Below are positions 1 to 11,718 of a stretch of 64,000 bases of DNA, in pieces (position 1 is the first letter of the stretch; each line of letters starts with the position of its first letter). Location: NCBI GenBank assembly GCA_009103225.1, contig RHPI01002161.1:199115-263114 (forward strand), given 5' to 3'. Below the pieces are notes generated by a model. That model did no database searches, was not told the DNA's origin, and worked only from the letters and a program-made list of their open reading frames with translations. The position numbers and the translations under genes are program-made. This DNA is from Chlorokybus atmophyticus (Eukaryota > Streptophyta > Chlorokybophyceae > Chlorokybales > Chlorokybaceae).

Positions 1-223
1 GGGCATCTGTGCCCCCGGTTATGGGAATAGCGCAAGTGCATCTGTATCGGCGAGTCACGTGACGTTAACGCACACAACAAGCAGCGGCGGCGGAAGCAGA
101 GGACAAGGACGGCGAGGAGGAGGAGGACAAGGACAAGGACGTTAGAGTCAACGACATCAGCGATGGTGATGCTGAACCTTTAGCTCACACCACTCACCTG
201 CCATCATCATCATCCAATCCGCC

Positions 224-3200
224 ATGGCGGCTGATCTTCCGGAGCCGCAGCAGCAGGCTGATGACACCGCCTCCGCCGCCGCCGCCACCTCCGCTGCCAG
301 CAACCCTGGCGGAGATGTCACCAAGGCCGAGGCGGGGGGTGACAGCAACAGCAATGGTAACATCGAGATATATCTGAGAGTGAGGCCGGTGAAGAGCCCG
401 TCTGAACGGATGAGCACAGACCCAACAGAAGGACAGGTGGGGGATGTTGTTACTGTTGTTATTGTTATTGTTGCTGTTGTATATTGGGTTTGAGTCTGGG
501 TTCTTATCATCACAGGTGAGGTTTAGTATCCCGAGGGAGGCGACGGCTGGTTTCATCAACAACACGCGGGAGCGGTACGACTTCAGGTTCAACGGCATCT
601 TCGCTCCGGACGCAAAACAGGACGAGGTATGGACACATCGCGCCCATATCTCAGGTCATGATGTCATCAACATCGACAGGGGATGCTGATAGTGAGATGG
701 AAAAGCATACAATGAAGTCAGTGATGAACGGGCAGGTGTTTGAGAGAGTCGCGCGCAAGGTTGTGGTTTCTGCTCTGGACGGCATCAATGGAACGGTGAG
801 ATCGCTATAGCAGAACTCACATAGCGCGTGGTATCAAAGCCATGCAGAGAGCGCAAGTCCAGCCATTAACTATACTCAGCACCCCCTGTTTTGGTCCTCA
901 TTAATGCTGTGTGCAAACCCATACAACAGGTGTTTGCGTACGGTCAGACCGGTAGCGGCAAGACATTCACGATTACTGGCGGCGCGGAGCGCTATGCAGA
1001 CAGGGGCATAATCCCAAGGCAAGGAGGATCAATGTGTGGCATAACCATGCGCGCGTAGACACACACTCGCACACATGCACGCACTTCCTCTCCCTCGAAT
1101 GTTCTGGTCCTGTCCTGACTATATGACGATGGCTCGCTCTCAACTTACCGTTGTTGCACTTGTCCCGTGCCCCCAGGTCCCTTTCCCTCATCTTCTCCGA
1201 GCTCTCCTCCCGCTCCGACTCCCTCTACGCCCTCCACGTCTCGTACCTCGAGATCTACAACGAGACTGGCTACGACCTGCTGGTCGACGAGCGGGGGGCA
1301 AAGGGGCTGGAGGACATGCCCAAGGTAGAGTGGGTGGGTGTGTGTGCGCGCGTATGTCCGCATACACACAGCTACCTAGCCGTGCACGCACGCACGCACA
1401 CATGGCCAGTCAACTCAGGACACGCACGCACATGTATAGACACAAAGTATGCATGCACACGCGCACCGCACGCACCACATCGTGCTCGTCTAATAGGCTA
1501 GCTGTTTGTCCACTGAAACCTATGTTGGGCATGCACAATGAGGCCACTCTTGTTTACCATCGCACACAATACAGGTGACTTTGATGGAGGACGAAGAGCA
1601 CAGGATCCATCTCAAGAACCTATCAGCTCACCGATGCATGTAAGTGGTGGTTACACACCTGACCAACATCTTACTGCGCGGTTTGTCACAAAGAGCGTGA
1701 CGTTGGTGTTGATGGATTTATGTTCTTACCTTTGTGTTCTCGCCTTGCCAGGACCGAGGAGGAGGCGCTCAACCTTCTCTTCCTGGGCGACACCAACCGC
1801 ATGATCAGTGAGACGCCCATGAACTTGGCCTCCTCGCGCTCGCACTGCATCTTCACAGTCAGGCAAGCACATAGCAACTTGAACAACTCATACAATACAA
1901 CCTCTACACACACCTGCACGCTGACTGCATCATATCATATGTTGACATCTTGGGATGTGTTTGTTTCGTGTGCAGCATCGAGGCGAGGAAGGCTGGTTCT
2001 GAGGTCGTTCGGAGATCGAAGCTTCATATCGTCGACTTGGCAGGATCAGAAAGGACGGCAAAGACGCAAGTCGCAGGCACGGTGAGCAACAAATGCTGCT
2101 GTTGGGTGCATATAAACTGAGCATGAGAGCTTGGTATACATACGGCTCTCAGGTGGTATCTGGTGCAAGCTGATTGTAAAGGCTGATGTTGTACCCTTGT
2201 GTGTGTGTGTGTGTGTTCGCAGACGCTGAAGGAGGCAACATATATCAACCTTTCGCTGCACTACCTGGAGCAGGTGCCGACTGCTTATCAGCACTCTGCA
2301 CAAGTGTTTGAAAGGCATACCACTGGGTTACAGACAACAGTGTTGTGAAGAAGTGAGTGTCATACAATAACGACATGTTGCATGTGCAGGTGATCATCGC
2401 GCTGCAGGAGCGTGCGCAGGGTCTCGCCCGCTCGCACGTGCCGTACCGCAACTCGGTCCTCACCAGCGTCATACGCGACTCCCTCGGAGGAAACTGCAAA
2501 ACCGTAACGTCGTTGTTGTTGTTGTTGTTGTGTCTGCTTTGCTGCTCTAGACCGTCTGAACAAGTGATATCTCTGCTCAGGTTATGATAGCGACGGTGAA
2601 TCAGTCTCAGGACCAGCTGGACGAGTCGATATCGACGTGCCGGTTCGCCCAACGCGTCGCCTGCGTGTCCAATGAAGTAATCTCACAACAATCACACACA
2701 CTCTCGCACATACGACTTCTTATACCCATTGCATCACATCTTATCTGCACGCCCCACGCTTACCGATCACACCTTTTTCCCTCCAGGCTTATGTCAACGA
2801 AGAGCTCGACCCCGCGCTCGTCATCAAACGCTTGCAGCAGCAGATAAGAGACCTCAAGGCAAGGGGAATGACAAGTTGACCTGTGTGTACATGTATCAAG
2901 TTCATTAATTTAAACAAACACGCACACACAACAGGAGGAGGTGAGGTTGCTGAGGGGTGAGCAAGAAGACCGCGGGCCATTGACCGAGGGCGAAATCGAC
3001 AACCTGCGCACGAAAATCGAGGCTTATATTGCCGATGACGCCGCAGATGCATCCCTCCCCTTAGGCGGTACGTGTCTATGTATGTGTCTTTATGCACACA
3101 CATACCCATCTCTCTGTCACTACAACCTCACATCCACATTCCAATATGGCAGGCCAGATGCTGTTCATACGTGCCGCCCACGGCGTGTTCAAGAGGATGG

Positions 3201-5455
3201 TACTGGAGGCCAGGCGAGGGGTGAAGGGCATGAGTGCAGGAGGGGGAGGGGGAGGAGTGAGTGGAGGAGGGGTGGAGAGGGTCAGAGGGAATGAGGAGAA
3301 GGGAGTGGAGAAGGTGGTTGAGAGGGGGGTGGCTGCTGCTCCTCCTTCAGATGTGTTGGATAAGTTGAAGAAACTGCAGCTCCAGGTGAGTGCATGGGTT
3401 GCTTAACCTCAGCATTAATTGCGAACCACGTACTCGCTGTAAGCGATTGCTTATGAAGGTACATGTATGTCGTCACTCCGGGGTTGTCATTGGGTGGGGT
3501 GCGTCCCTATCTTGTTCACTCTGTGCTGTATATATTGCATTGGATACATTGCAGTGCGCTTGACTGTATCACCCAACATTGCACACGCACTCACGGCCAA
3601 TGGAGTGCCTCACTCACTCATTCACTCACTCACTCACTCACTCGCTGACTGCACCATACGTTGTCATGCAATCTCTCTCACTCCCCTCACTCACTCTCAT
3701 TCTGATCCGATCGCAGGTTCAGCAGCGCGACAACGAGATCAGCATCCTCGTCTCCATGCTCAACAGCAAAAACAGCAGCGACCATCCCTCGCAGCAAGCA
3801 GGTCCCAAGCCTGGCCTTGGTCCCAGTTCCAACTCAGGTCCCGGGCTCGTCGTCCCTCCTAGCCTGGCCCCGCCCGGTCCCAGGATAGGCCAGGCGTCTG
3901 GGTGCGACCTGATCGCGAATGGGACCACGGATGCGCTCGTGGATGCGAGCTTGCTGGCTGACAGAAACAAGGCCTTTGAGATGTGAGTGTCATGATGCAT
4001 ATACAGACATGAATGTACGCGCGCGCACGTGTGGGCGTGTGCATGTTTGAATTTGCAAAATCTGTGTGTGCAGGTTTCGCAAGAGCTACCGGAAGAACGA
4101 GGCCATAGAAGAGAACAAGACTACCCTCAAAAGCAAATATGATGAAGCAAAGCAGCTTGGCGAAAACATAAACAAGTCACGTGAGGCAAGCACACTCATC
4201 CGTCACCATCGCTTCATTGTTCTGATCGTCACTCTCGCACGCATAACCAACACAACCACTAACACTTCCTTTGACCACAGTCGATCAACGCGTTGAAGCG
4301 GCGCGTCGAGCAGAGGCGAATGGCGCGGTCGGTCTCGCTGATATCCACGGGTGGGGCCGAGAGCTCCCCGCACGCTGCGAGGGAGGATTTGGAGGAGGCG
4401 CGCATGAAAGAGGAGATAGAGGCGGAGAAGGTGTGTGTGTATCTACGTGCGTGGGTGGGTGCGTGCGTGCGTTTTAATCTGGTTTGCGTGTGCGTGTGCG
4501 TGATGGTGTATGTGTAACTACCAATTGGTGCTCATGGTGTTGCTTGTTCTTGGTCAGGTTGTGTACAAAGAGGGTTTTGGGAGGCTGCGCGAGCTTAAGA
4601 GTGACATTGAGGGCCTGCACGCAATGCTTGAACACAGCAGAACACGGCTGCAGGTCAGTACCGATGTTGTTGAAAGACATGATATGATGCTAGTGGTGTG
4701 TCTGATGTTGACGTGTGTGGTTACAGGCGGACTTTGAACAGTGGCTGGGAATCATGTCGAGGCAGGCGCAGCCACAGCAGCAAGCACAACAAGCGCACGC
4801 ACAACAACAGGCACAAGTACAACAACGCCAACATGTTGCACCAAGCGCAGCATTCTCCGCATCTTCGCCCTCTTCTACCCCCAGTACAGTTGCAAGCACA
4901 CCCTCATCAAGCATCCCCTCTGCAAGCACACCCTCTTTCACTTACCCCAACACACCATCATCAACAACATCAAGCGCAATGAGGACTCCAAGCACGAACA
5001 CATCAGCGACAATGTCTGCGATATCGTCTTCGTTGTCGTTATCGTTATCAAGACCGCTACTAAGAGCAGTGAAGCAAGCGTGGGGAACCGAACAGCCGCC
5101 GACAACATCATTCCCAACGCCCACAACATCAATCCCAACACCCACACCATCCACATCAACCAGCATGAGCAGGAGCATGGACTACTACTCCACTGCTGGC
5201 AACAGTGCGGCAACGGGGTCAGACTCCACGCTGAAGCCGACCCAACAACACAGCTCGAGGCCACAATCAGCGCGAAGCACGGGTGGGGGAGGAGGCAAGA
5301 GTGCTGATGGGGTGTTATCAATGGCGGAGCAAAGAGCGTCAACCGTGTTGACTGGCAATGCTGAGGCTGATGCGGACATCCTGGCGTTCTACAAGGCAAG
5401 AGAGAGGCTGCTGATGATGCAGAAAGGGGGCACAACTGCGCCGCGTAAGGGATGA
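224..5455 (+). CDS. KIF6: Kinesin-9 family motor, KIF6 type (19 exons, 984 aa)
   Basis: Plus-end motor of the kinesin-9 family, known from cilia and flagella. Exons: 224-436, 516-626, 736-795, 930-1018, 1177-1324, 1575-1639, 1752-1862, 1976-2081, 2223-2273, 2390-2503, 2581-2676, 2787-2858, 2935-3067, 3153-3385, 3717-3982, 4074-4185, 4281-4430, 4558-4653, 4727-5455; phases agree throughout and the sum is 984 codons plus stop. Seen: P-loop GQTGSGKT (133-140), switch I NLASSRSH (253-260), switch II DLAGSER (286-292), neck/tail text typical of KIF6 such as ITGGAERY and YINLSLHYLEQV. The tail has acidic and coiled-coil-like stretches and a Gln/Ser/Thr-rich C-terminus, making it longer than animal KIF6 (about 814 aa). 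Four introns have GC donors (see findings). The start is the first ATG in a frame leading directly into the motor domain. Its 3' end faces the TEDC1-like gene. Confidence 0.95.
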
Positions 5456-5763
5456 TGCATGTAGTCAACGTTGGGCCCCTTAGCTATGTATGTATCCCAT
5501 AACGCGACTTTGCGGTTGAGTGTGTCCATGTGCACAAGCGTATGTACAAAGTTAGAAGCGCTATGTGCGCGTATTGCGTGCACGAGCGCACAATCACATG
5601 GTCTATTTGCCAGATGCAACATCGGTACACGTATTGAGCTGATTAGCCACAAACTGCACACACAAGTGTTGAAAACGGTTTGAACGATGGCACAACGATC
5701 GCCAAAAGCGGTGCTCCAAGCACATCACGCGCATCCTACTCACTGCAAAGATTCAGGAAACAG
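5456..5763. other. Convergent 3' intergenic spacer
   Basis: This 308 bp lies between the stop codons of the two convergent genes. I see no ORF, RNA gene or repeat in it; it presumably holds both 3' UTRs. Confidence 0.6.
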
Positions 5764-7986
5764 TCAGAGTCCAATAACCAGAAGCTCCTCGTTGTTCAAC
5801 ACTGGCTCCATAGCAACTCGCAAAGCGTGCCTGCAATGAAGACGCGTGACTGTTAGCGTACATGATAATACATAATATATCCAGCGCAAAGACAATACCC
5901 TTTGCAGTGAGGCATGAGCTCTTATACGCTAAACGCTAAGTTCAATACAGCTGATGGTGAAATTAACTTACTTGTTCGCTGCGCGTGTGCGCGCCAACAT
6001 CTTTGCCCCCTCTTTGGCAACCGCTGCCAGGCTGCAACAGCAGGTCAGATGCCACCCTTGAAGCACAACACAAGACGACACAATCCAGACAACCAAGTAT
6101 TAGTGCCATGCAACCAATACCTTTGTACTTCCTCAATGGCGCTTCGACTAGGTGCAGATTTGTTTTCACCAGCAGCAAAGCTGCCGTATGCATCACTACG
6201 GTTGGAATGTCCTGAACTGTGCGGCTCTTCCTGCTTTCTAATGTCATCTCGTGGCAAAACACGGCGGATGTCTTCTGGTAACTCATCTTGAAGACTAGAC
6301 AGCAACTCTGCACAACACTTGTACGCATGACGCGCGGGATTGGCATACACCACAGCCAGCAGAGCAACTTGTCACAGTTGCACGCACCTTGTGGGTTGGC
6401 ATTGAGCAGTGCATTTTGGTAGAATGCTTCAAGGGAAGGACCACCACTGGCAGATGCATCCTGCTGCGCATTTCGGCTGCTTGCAACCACAGCGCTGGCT
6501 TCTTTCTTGCGATACTGCAGCTCTGCTGTGACTGCGGCAATGACGCTGTCCAGATCTGCGGCGCTGTTGGTGCGGTATGTCAAGGTTGTTCACACGGCAT
6601 CACATGCACTGGTTCAGTCAGCAGATAATGGCAATACTCAAATGCATGTATTGTGAGACAGAACAGCATAAGGATACAGCTGGCTGACAGAGGCAGACTC
6701 ATCGTACTCCAACTGCGCGCGAGGGTCGTGTGCTTTGCACTCTGCATCGCCGCCTCTCAGCGACACTTCAGCTGCCAGTTGCTCATCCAATGCACTCTCC
6801 TGCCCACCAATGGCATGCATGAGAAATGATGCGAGATTGCATCATCGTTGTGCGCTGTGAGTCAACCTCAACAACTTACCATCCAGCGCCAGAAGACTTC
6901 CATGTGCTGCGTGCCTTCGGCAGCGCTGACTTGCCCTCCTTGCACTTGCTCCAGTGCTGTAATGTGCGCCTGCAACAACAGGAAGCCATTGTGTCACCCA
7001 TGCACAAAGGAGGGTCCTCATGCAGCCAACAATAGCTGTGGTCAACACTAACTGTTTGGTTTGAACACACTTTGCCTGAAATGACTGGCTGCAAGCAGCA
7101 AGCTTGGTAAGCAAGGCTTACAGCATGCCACACAGCATGTACACAGCTCTGTGATACTGTCTACATGCTGTGGGCATACTTGCGTGGCTTCATACAGCGC
7201 AGCTTGCAAACAGCTTCAAATGCTGTCATGCTGCGGAGAGTGCTGGACTAACAGTACGTACCTTGAGCAGTGGAGGGTTGGTAAGAAGATGCAGTTCATA
7301 GGGCGTAAGGAAGGAGGCGGCGCTTCTACTCCTCGGTGCGTACTCCTCGTGCAGCTGACCAGCAAGAATGCACACAACTAAGCGGTTGCATGTTCGTTGG
7401 GAACCAGTTCCAAACAGCTCGGCACCTGCGTTTGCATGGCGGATATTGCATGCAGGCGGCGCAGACGGCACGCGAGCAACATGGACAGCTGCTGCGACTT
7501 CACCTGCACCCTCCCTTTCAACATCTGAGCTGCGTGCATGCGCAAGCCTGCCTGCACAAGGTAAGCATGAGACTTGCTGACAATGGCTTCATGCTTGATG
7601 CAAGCAATGTCAAGGGCAACATATGACAGTCATGACACAAAGAGCAGCAAACACACGCACACATGGACAGGCATGCACATGCACCTTCTCAGTGTGACGT
7701 GCATGAGAGCCCAGTCTCTGCGCGTCCCGCACATATGCCGCAGCAGCACTCGCAGCTGCACCGGCGGCTTTAAGAGCTTCGGTGCTCTCGTACATGTCTT
7801 CAGGGTAAGGCGGGAGCATCCCCCCTGCATTGCCTTGTGCACGGGCCTCATTGGAGGTTTGTTGTTGCTGTTGCGGCAAAGCCTTTCCGAGCAGATTCGT
7901 GCGCGAAAACAACCATCCCAAAGCTAACAGAATCTCCCTATCCAAGAGATATGCACACAAGAGTACCTTAGCATTCGGTATATACA

Positions 7987-8067
<81 letters not shown>

Positions 8068-9100
8068 NNNNNNNNNNNNNNNNNNNNNNNNNNNNNNNNN
8101 NNNNNNNNNNNNNNNNNNNNNNNNNNNNNNNNNNNNNNNNNNNNNNNNNNNNNNNNNNNNNNNNNNNNNNNNNNNNNNNNNNNNNNNNNNNNAGAGAGAG
8201 AGAGAGAGAGAGAGAGAGTGCGCGTGCTTCTTCTGCTCCACCTGCTTTGGGTGCTATCGGAGTTCAACGCAAAGACCGCCGCTCTTGGATAGCCCCACAC
8301 TCCAAGGTAGTGCTTGACAAAGTCAGGCACTGATGGTGCACACGTCGCGGAGTTAAGCAAGAAAGCAACAATCAACGACTGAGCACAGGCAGGGAAAAAG
8401 TCTCTCGCAGCAACAACGCCATGCATGTATTTACTAGCAGATTCATACCATACCATCCTCGGTGGCAGCCTCAGCGTTCAGCTCCGCCCACAGAGCTTCC
8501 AAACGCTGTCTGGCGGTCTTGTGGTCGGGCCACTGCGCCAGCTCGAGCGCGATGACGTCGTGCAGGGCATGCCACAACTGCCCGCACTGCGAGCAGACAT
8601 TGCAATGAGTAATTGCATGGCTTACTGACAAGACAGAAAGCAGCAGTCTGGATTGAAGCTATGAGAAGAAAGACTGTCAGCTGTACGTTACACTTGTGAA
8701 TAGCAATGGCAAAGCAGCAGGCAAGCAAGCATACCAAGCATACATGCAAAGCAAATAAGCAAGCAAGCAATGCAATCACACAGCCACCCAGCAGGCATGT
8801 ACGCAATCAAGCAGACCGAGAAAGCAGTCAAAGATAGCAAGCAAACAAGCTGAACGCAGACTCAAGCAAACAAGCAATCAAGGACATCAGGCAAGCTGTC
8901 ACTTAAAGCCACAAATTCAATGAAGAATAACAACCAAGTAGCGCATGCAGCTCATGATCAGGCTCCATGCTCTCTCTCACCGCGTCGGGGTTGTCGAACT
9001 TGGCCAGGCGGAGAAGCTCTGGGGTAAGGGCAGCGCTGACACCCGCCGCCTCCGCCGCCGCGCAAACCCACGCTATGCCGTCCCTAGCGCTGCTACCCAT
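5764..9100 (-). CDS. TEDC1: TEDC1-like (tubulin epsilon and delta complex 1) protein
   Basis: Probable orthologue of TEDC1 (C14orf80), which works with delta/epsilon-tubulin in stabilising centriole triplet microtubules. Exons from the 5' end: 9100-8981, 8586-8454, 8329-8242, 7937-7685, 7551-7426, 7354-7262, 6969-6880, 6799 to about 6699, 6563-6388, 6307-6121, 6031-5972, 5830-5764; this model is about 497 aa (human about 435). Motifs that recall the family: LLRLAKFDNPDA, SREILLALGWLFSR, QVKSQQLSMLLACRL, FLTPYELHLLTNPPLL, MEVFWRWM. The donor of exon 8 is ambiguous (6699 or 6708). The start is uncertain: the ATG at 9100 is used, but an acidic Asp/Asn-rich ORF (9293 to about 9137) could be an earlier exon. 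The third intron (8241-7938) contains the (AG)n tract and N gap; on the coding strand this is a long polypyrimidine run before the acceptor. Intron 1 carries AAGC-rich simple sequence (8700-8890). Identity is from recalled family text, not an alignment. Confidence 0.75.
7991..8218. repeat. (AG)n microsatellite with 125-base N gap
   Basis: Pure AG dinucleotides run from 7991 to 8067 and from 8193 to 8218, with N at 8068-8192. The true tract length is therefore unknown. It lies inside an intron of the TEDC1-like gene. Confidence 0.97.
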
Positions 9101-9841
9101 GCCTGCCTTTCACTTCAAATCTGCTGTGCTCGCAGTGGTAGTTTCTAACAAGCTTGTCGCCGCCGTTGCCGCCGTTGCTGCCGTCGTTGGCCTCGTCGTC
9201 CTTTAGCTCGTCGTTGTTGTTGTGGTCATCGTCGTCGCTCTCCTCGTCGTCGTCAGCGGCCTGCTCATCACTTGCCTGCCCCAAGCCAGCCATCAGCCAT
9301 GGCCAGCAAGCATTGGTGCGTGCGTGTTGTTTGAAGGGAAGATTGTCTTTGCTATTGCTGCTTGGATGAACTGGCGTTGACAGCCAGTTGCTTGTTGATA
9401 GCCGTTGCTCGTGGCTATTATGGCTAGCCTTGTAGGCAGCGATTCAATAGCAGCTTGCTAACGGTCACAGCTGGGCTGTTTGACTCGAAGCAGCGGTAAT
9501 TGTAGTCGATGTCGTCGTTGTAGTCGACATGTTCCCTGTGCTGTGTTGTCAACTATGTTGGCTCTATGCGGTTAACACAAGCAAGTACCAGTGTCCAGCT
9601 TGTCAAGCTTGAGACTGGCACGCAGTAAGGGCCCGGCTAGGGCCTCTTGACATGCGTTTGCTTACACAGAGGGTTGTCAATAGCCAATCAGGCAACCAGC
9701 ACGGGTGCTTCTCAAGTTACTAGTCATGTACTTGAGCAGAGTAGTATGACGCTGCCAGCTGCAGTTGTTAATACACAAGTACTTTGTTTGTTGTCGTTCA
9801 CGACCTAATTGTAGCTCAACACTCCTTTGTACTTTCTGCAG
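9101..9841. other. Divergent intergenic region with unresolved first exons
   Basis: The TEDC1-like gene reads left and the deaminase reads right from here, so both promoters and possibly both first exons lie inside. An acidic ORF on the minus strand (9293-9137) and an ATG on the plus strand at 9299 followed by a GT donor are candidates. The plus candidate would join in phase to the exon at 9842, but the two start codons would be only 6 bp apart, so at most one is likely real. Confidence 0.4.
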
Positions 9842-11139
9842 TTTTACTGATATTGCGGCCGGCGAGGCGCACCATAGCCCCGCTGAGATCCGCCACGGAG
9901 CGTGCATCGTCAAGGGCGGCAAAGTTCTCGCCGTCGGCCACAATCGCCCTGGCCACGTTGCTGCCGCAGGCCTCGCAGTCCCGTCAATCCACGCTGAGAT
10001 GGTAAGCTGAATGCGTGCGCGTCCATGTGCGTGCATGCGTGCCTGCACGCGCGTGTATATGTATACGTGTGTGTGGGTGCTAGCATTGACAGCTTCACAA
10101 CTGAGTCTACGTTAGTACAGGAATTTGTACTCGTGACTGTTATTGTACACGCATATGTGTACACGTACGTGTGTAAGCATCTACTGTGCGTAAGCATGTA
10201 TATATGTTTGTATGAACGTATGTTCCTATTTCGGTATGCGTTTGGCGTGTGTAGCGGGTGATGTTATTGCTTATGTGATGTTGGTTGCAGGATGCTTTAC
10301 TTCGAGTCGGGCTGCATCGGCAGCAGCGTGTATGGTGGAGCGGTGCGGCGGCGCGCGCTTTCTCCAGCTGCCTGACCCGGCGGTGTGAAAAAGCTGTCCA
10401 ACGAAAAGAAGAAGAACAACGCACACAACTGCAACAACAACGATAAGACAATCAGCAACAAAGGCGTGCTGCTACAGCCGCAAAGCCGTCTCAACCACAC
10501 AGCATGCAAGAGTACCACATCAACCAAGGACTACGAAAACCACAAACCAAGCTGGTAAATTTTTTGCCTTAACACTTACATGATGTGGCAGTCGACATAT
10601 TCTGTATGCAAGTTTGAATTGTGCTTGTTTTCCGGTTCATTCTCAGGACAACAAAGCAAGGTGCGCCGTGGGGTGCAGACTTGTATGTCGTGCGCCTTGG
10701 ACGTGATGGAGGCTTGCTCGGTTCGGTGAGTGCACGTTTGAGGTGATGGTCGAGGTTCTCTTAAATATGCAAGCAGATGAATAACTTTTGTGGCAGAAAC
10801 CTTGCACCTGCTGTGTGGCGCTCATGCGTATCCATGGGATCAAACGCGTATTCTATAGCACACCAGAAGGGTTACGCCAGGACATGGTGAGCACATATGC
10901 ACTAGCACTCTTGTGATCTTACATGTTGCAATGGTGTTTCAGCTTGTGTCATTGCTCCTGTGATTGGTGTGCGTATGTGGAGTGCGGGTAACGATGAAAT
11001 GGCCTGCGCGGTCGCGTGTGTCATGTAAGCAACTGTGTGCATGCAGGTTATAAGCATGTGCGCAGAGTTGAGTTCAGGCGTGAAGCGGTTGCTGCAGTCG
11101 CCATGTGGCAAGGATGCATTGCCGTCTAGCATACTGTAG
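9842..11139 (+). CDS. CMP/dCMP-type deaminase domain protein (5' end unresolved)
   Basis: Zinc-dependent nucleoside/nucleotide or RNA deaminase fold. Seen: the zinc and proton-shuttle motif SIHAEM just before 10001 and the second zinc motif KPCTCC at 10797-10814, followed by GIKRVFYST, a typical deaminase strand. Exons: 9842-10001, 10291-10329, 10394-10554, 10647-10725, 10797-10886, 11047-11139, phase-consistent and adding to about 207 aa without the first exon. The first exon is missing; exon 9842 begins in phase 2, so at least a start codon lies upstream. The 10291-10554 section is tentative: it uses an AAAAG acceptor and adds an Asn/Lys/Ser-rich insert of about 50 residues between the two zinc motifs. 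Substrate cannot be read from the sequence. Confidence 0.7.
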
Positions 11140-11645
11140 ACCCTGCATGAGGGCAACATCATGTAGTAGAATAGTTGTAGTGATCCAGCATTGGTTTCTA
11201 GCTTGTCAGCTCATCGGGACTTGAAAACTGTAGCTGGAACTGGAACACAGCATCCTTCAAAAATTATCCAGTGTTCATGGCCGCTTGCATGGGGTTTGTG
11301 TGTCTTTAGCAACCAAGGAAAGTTAGACTCGTAGTAGAAGAAGAAGGACAACAAGTGGTAGATACTGCTGTGTAATTTACACAAATTATGGCTGCTTGCA
11401 TGGAGTCTGTATGTGTTTATCAAACAAGGAGTTGAAGACTGGCAGTAGTAGGAAAAGGCCAACAAGTAATCAGAGCTGCTTTGTGATTTACAAGTTACAG
11501 GTTACCTGTCGGGATGTGGACTCCAGTTTTCCTGCAGCTTTTGCACAGTGACAAGCGGCCAACTCGCTGCGGCCTGACTCGAGTCGCAGCGACACAAAAT
11601 TAATGCCCGACTTACGGCCTTGAAAGGCCAAATGGCAGAGGCGTT
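11140..11645. other. Intergenic, no gene seen
   Basis: Between the deaminase stop and the tRNA. Two imperfect copies of a short stretch are visible near 11280 and 11393 (both read GCTTGCATGG followed by a related segment ending in AAGGA), suggesting a small degenerate duplication. No ORF is supported. Confidence 0.5.
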
Positions 11646-11718
11646 GGTCCAGACAGGTCTCGAACCTGTGACCTTCGCGTTATTAGCACGACGCTCTAAC
11701 CAGCTGAGCTACAAGACC
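11646..11718 (-). tRNA. tRNA-Ile (anticodon AAT)
   Basis: The reverse complement folds as a 73-nt tRNA without intron: A box TAGCTCAGCTGG, anticodon loop CTAATAA giving AAT, T arm GGTTCGAGACC (B box), and a 3' acceptor strand pairing with GGTCTTG apart from weak T-T/G-T positions. The anticodon loop context GCTAATAACGC is the one usual for eukaryotic cytosolic tRNA-Ile. CCA is not encoded. Confidence 0.93.

Noticed and set aside
1075-1578. 167-aa plus-strand ORF inside KIF6
   Set aside because: It runs over an intron and an exon in the wrong frame; the kinesin frame is the conserved one.
6368-6387. A 20-nt mini-intron in the TEDC1-like gene
   Set aside because: An 80-nt intron (6387-6308) with a good TTGTGCAG acceptor restores the same frame and matches the usual intron size here.
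7830-8456. ORFs of alternating RE or SL residues through the AG repeat
   Set aside because: Translation of a dinucleotide microsatellite and N gap inside an intron.
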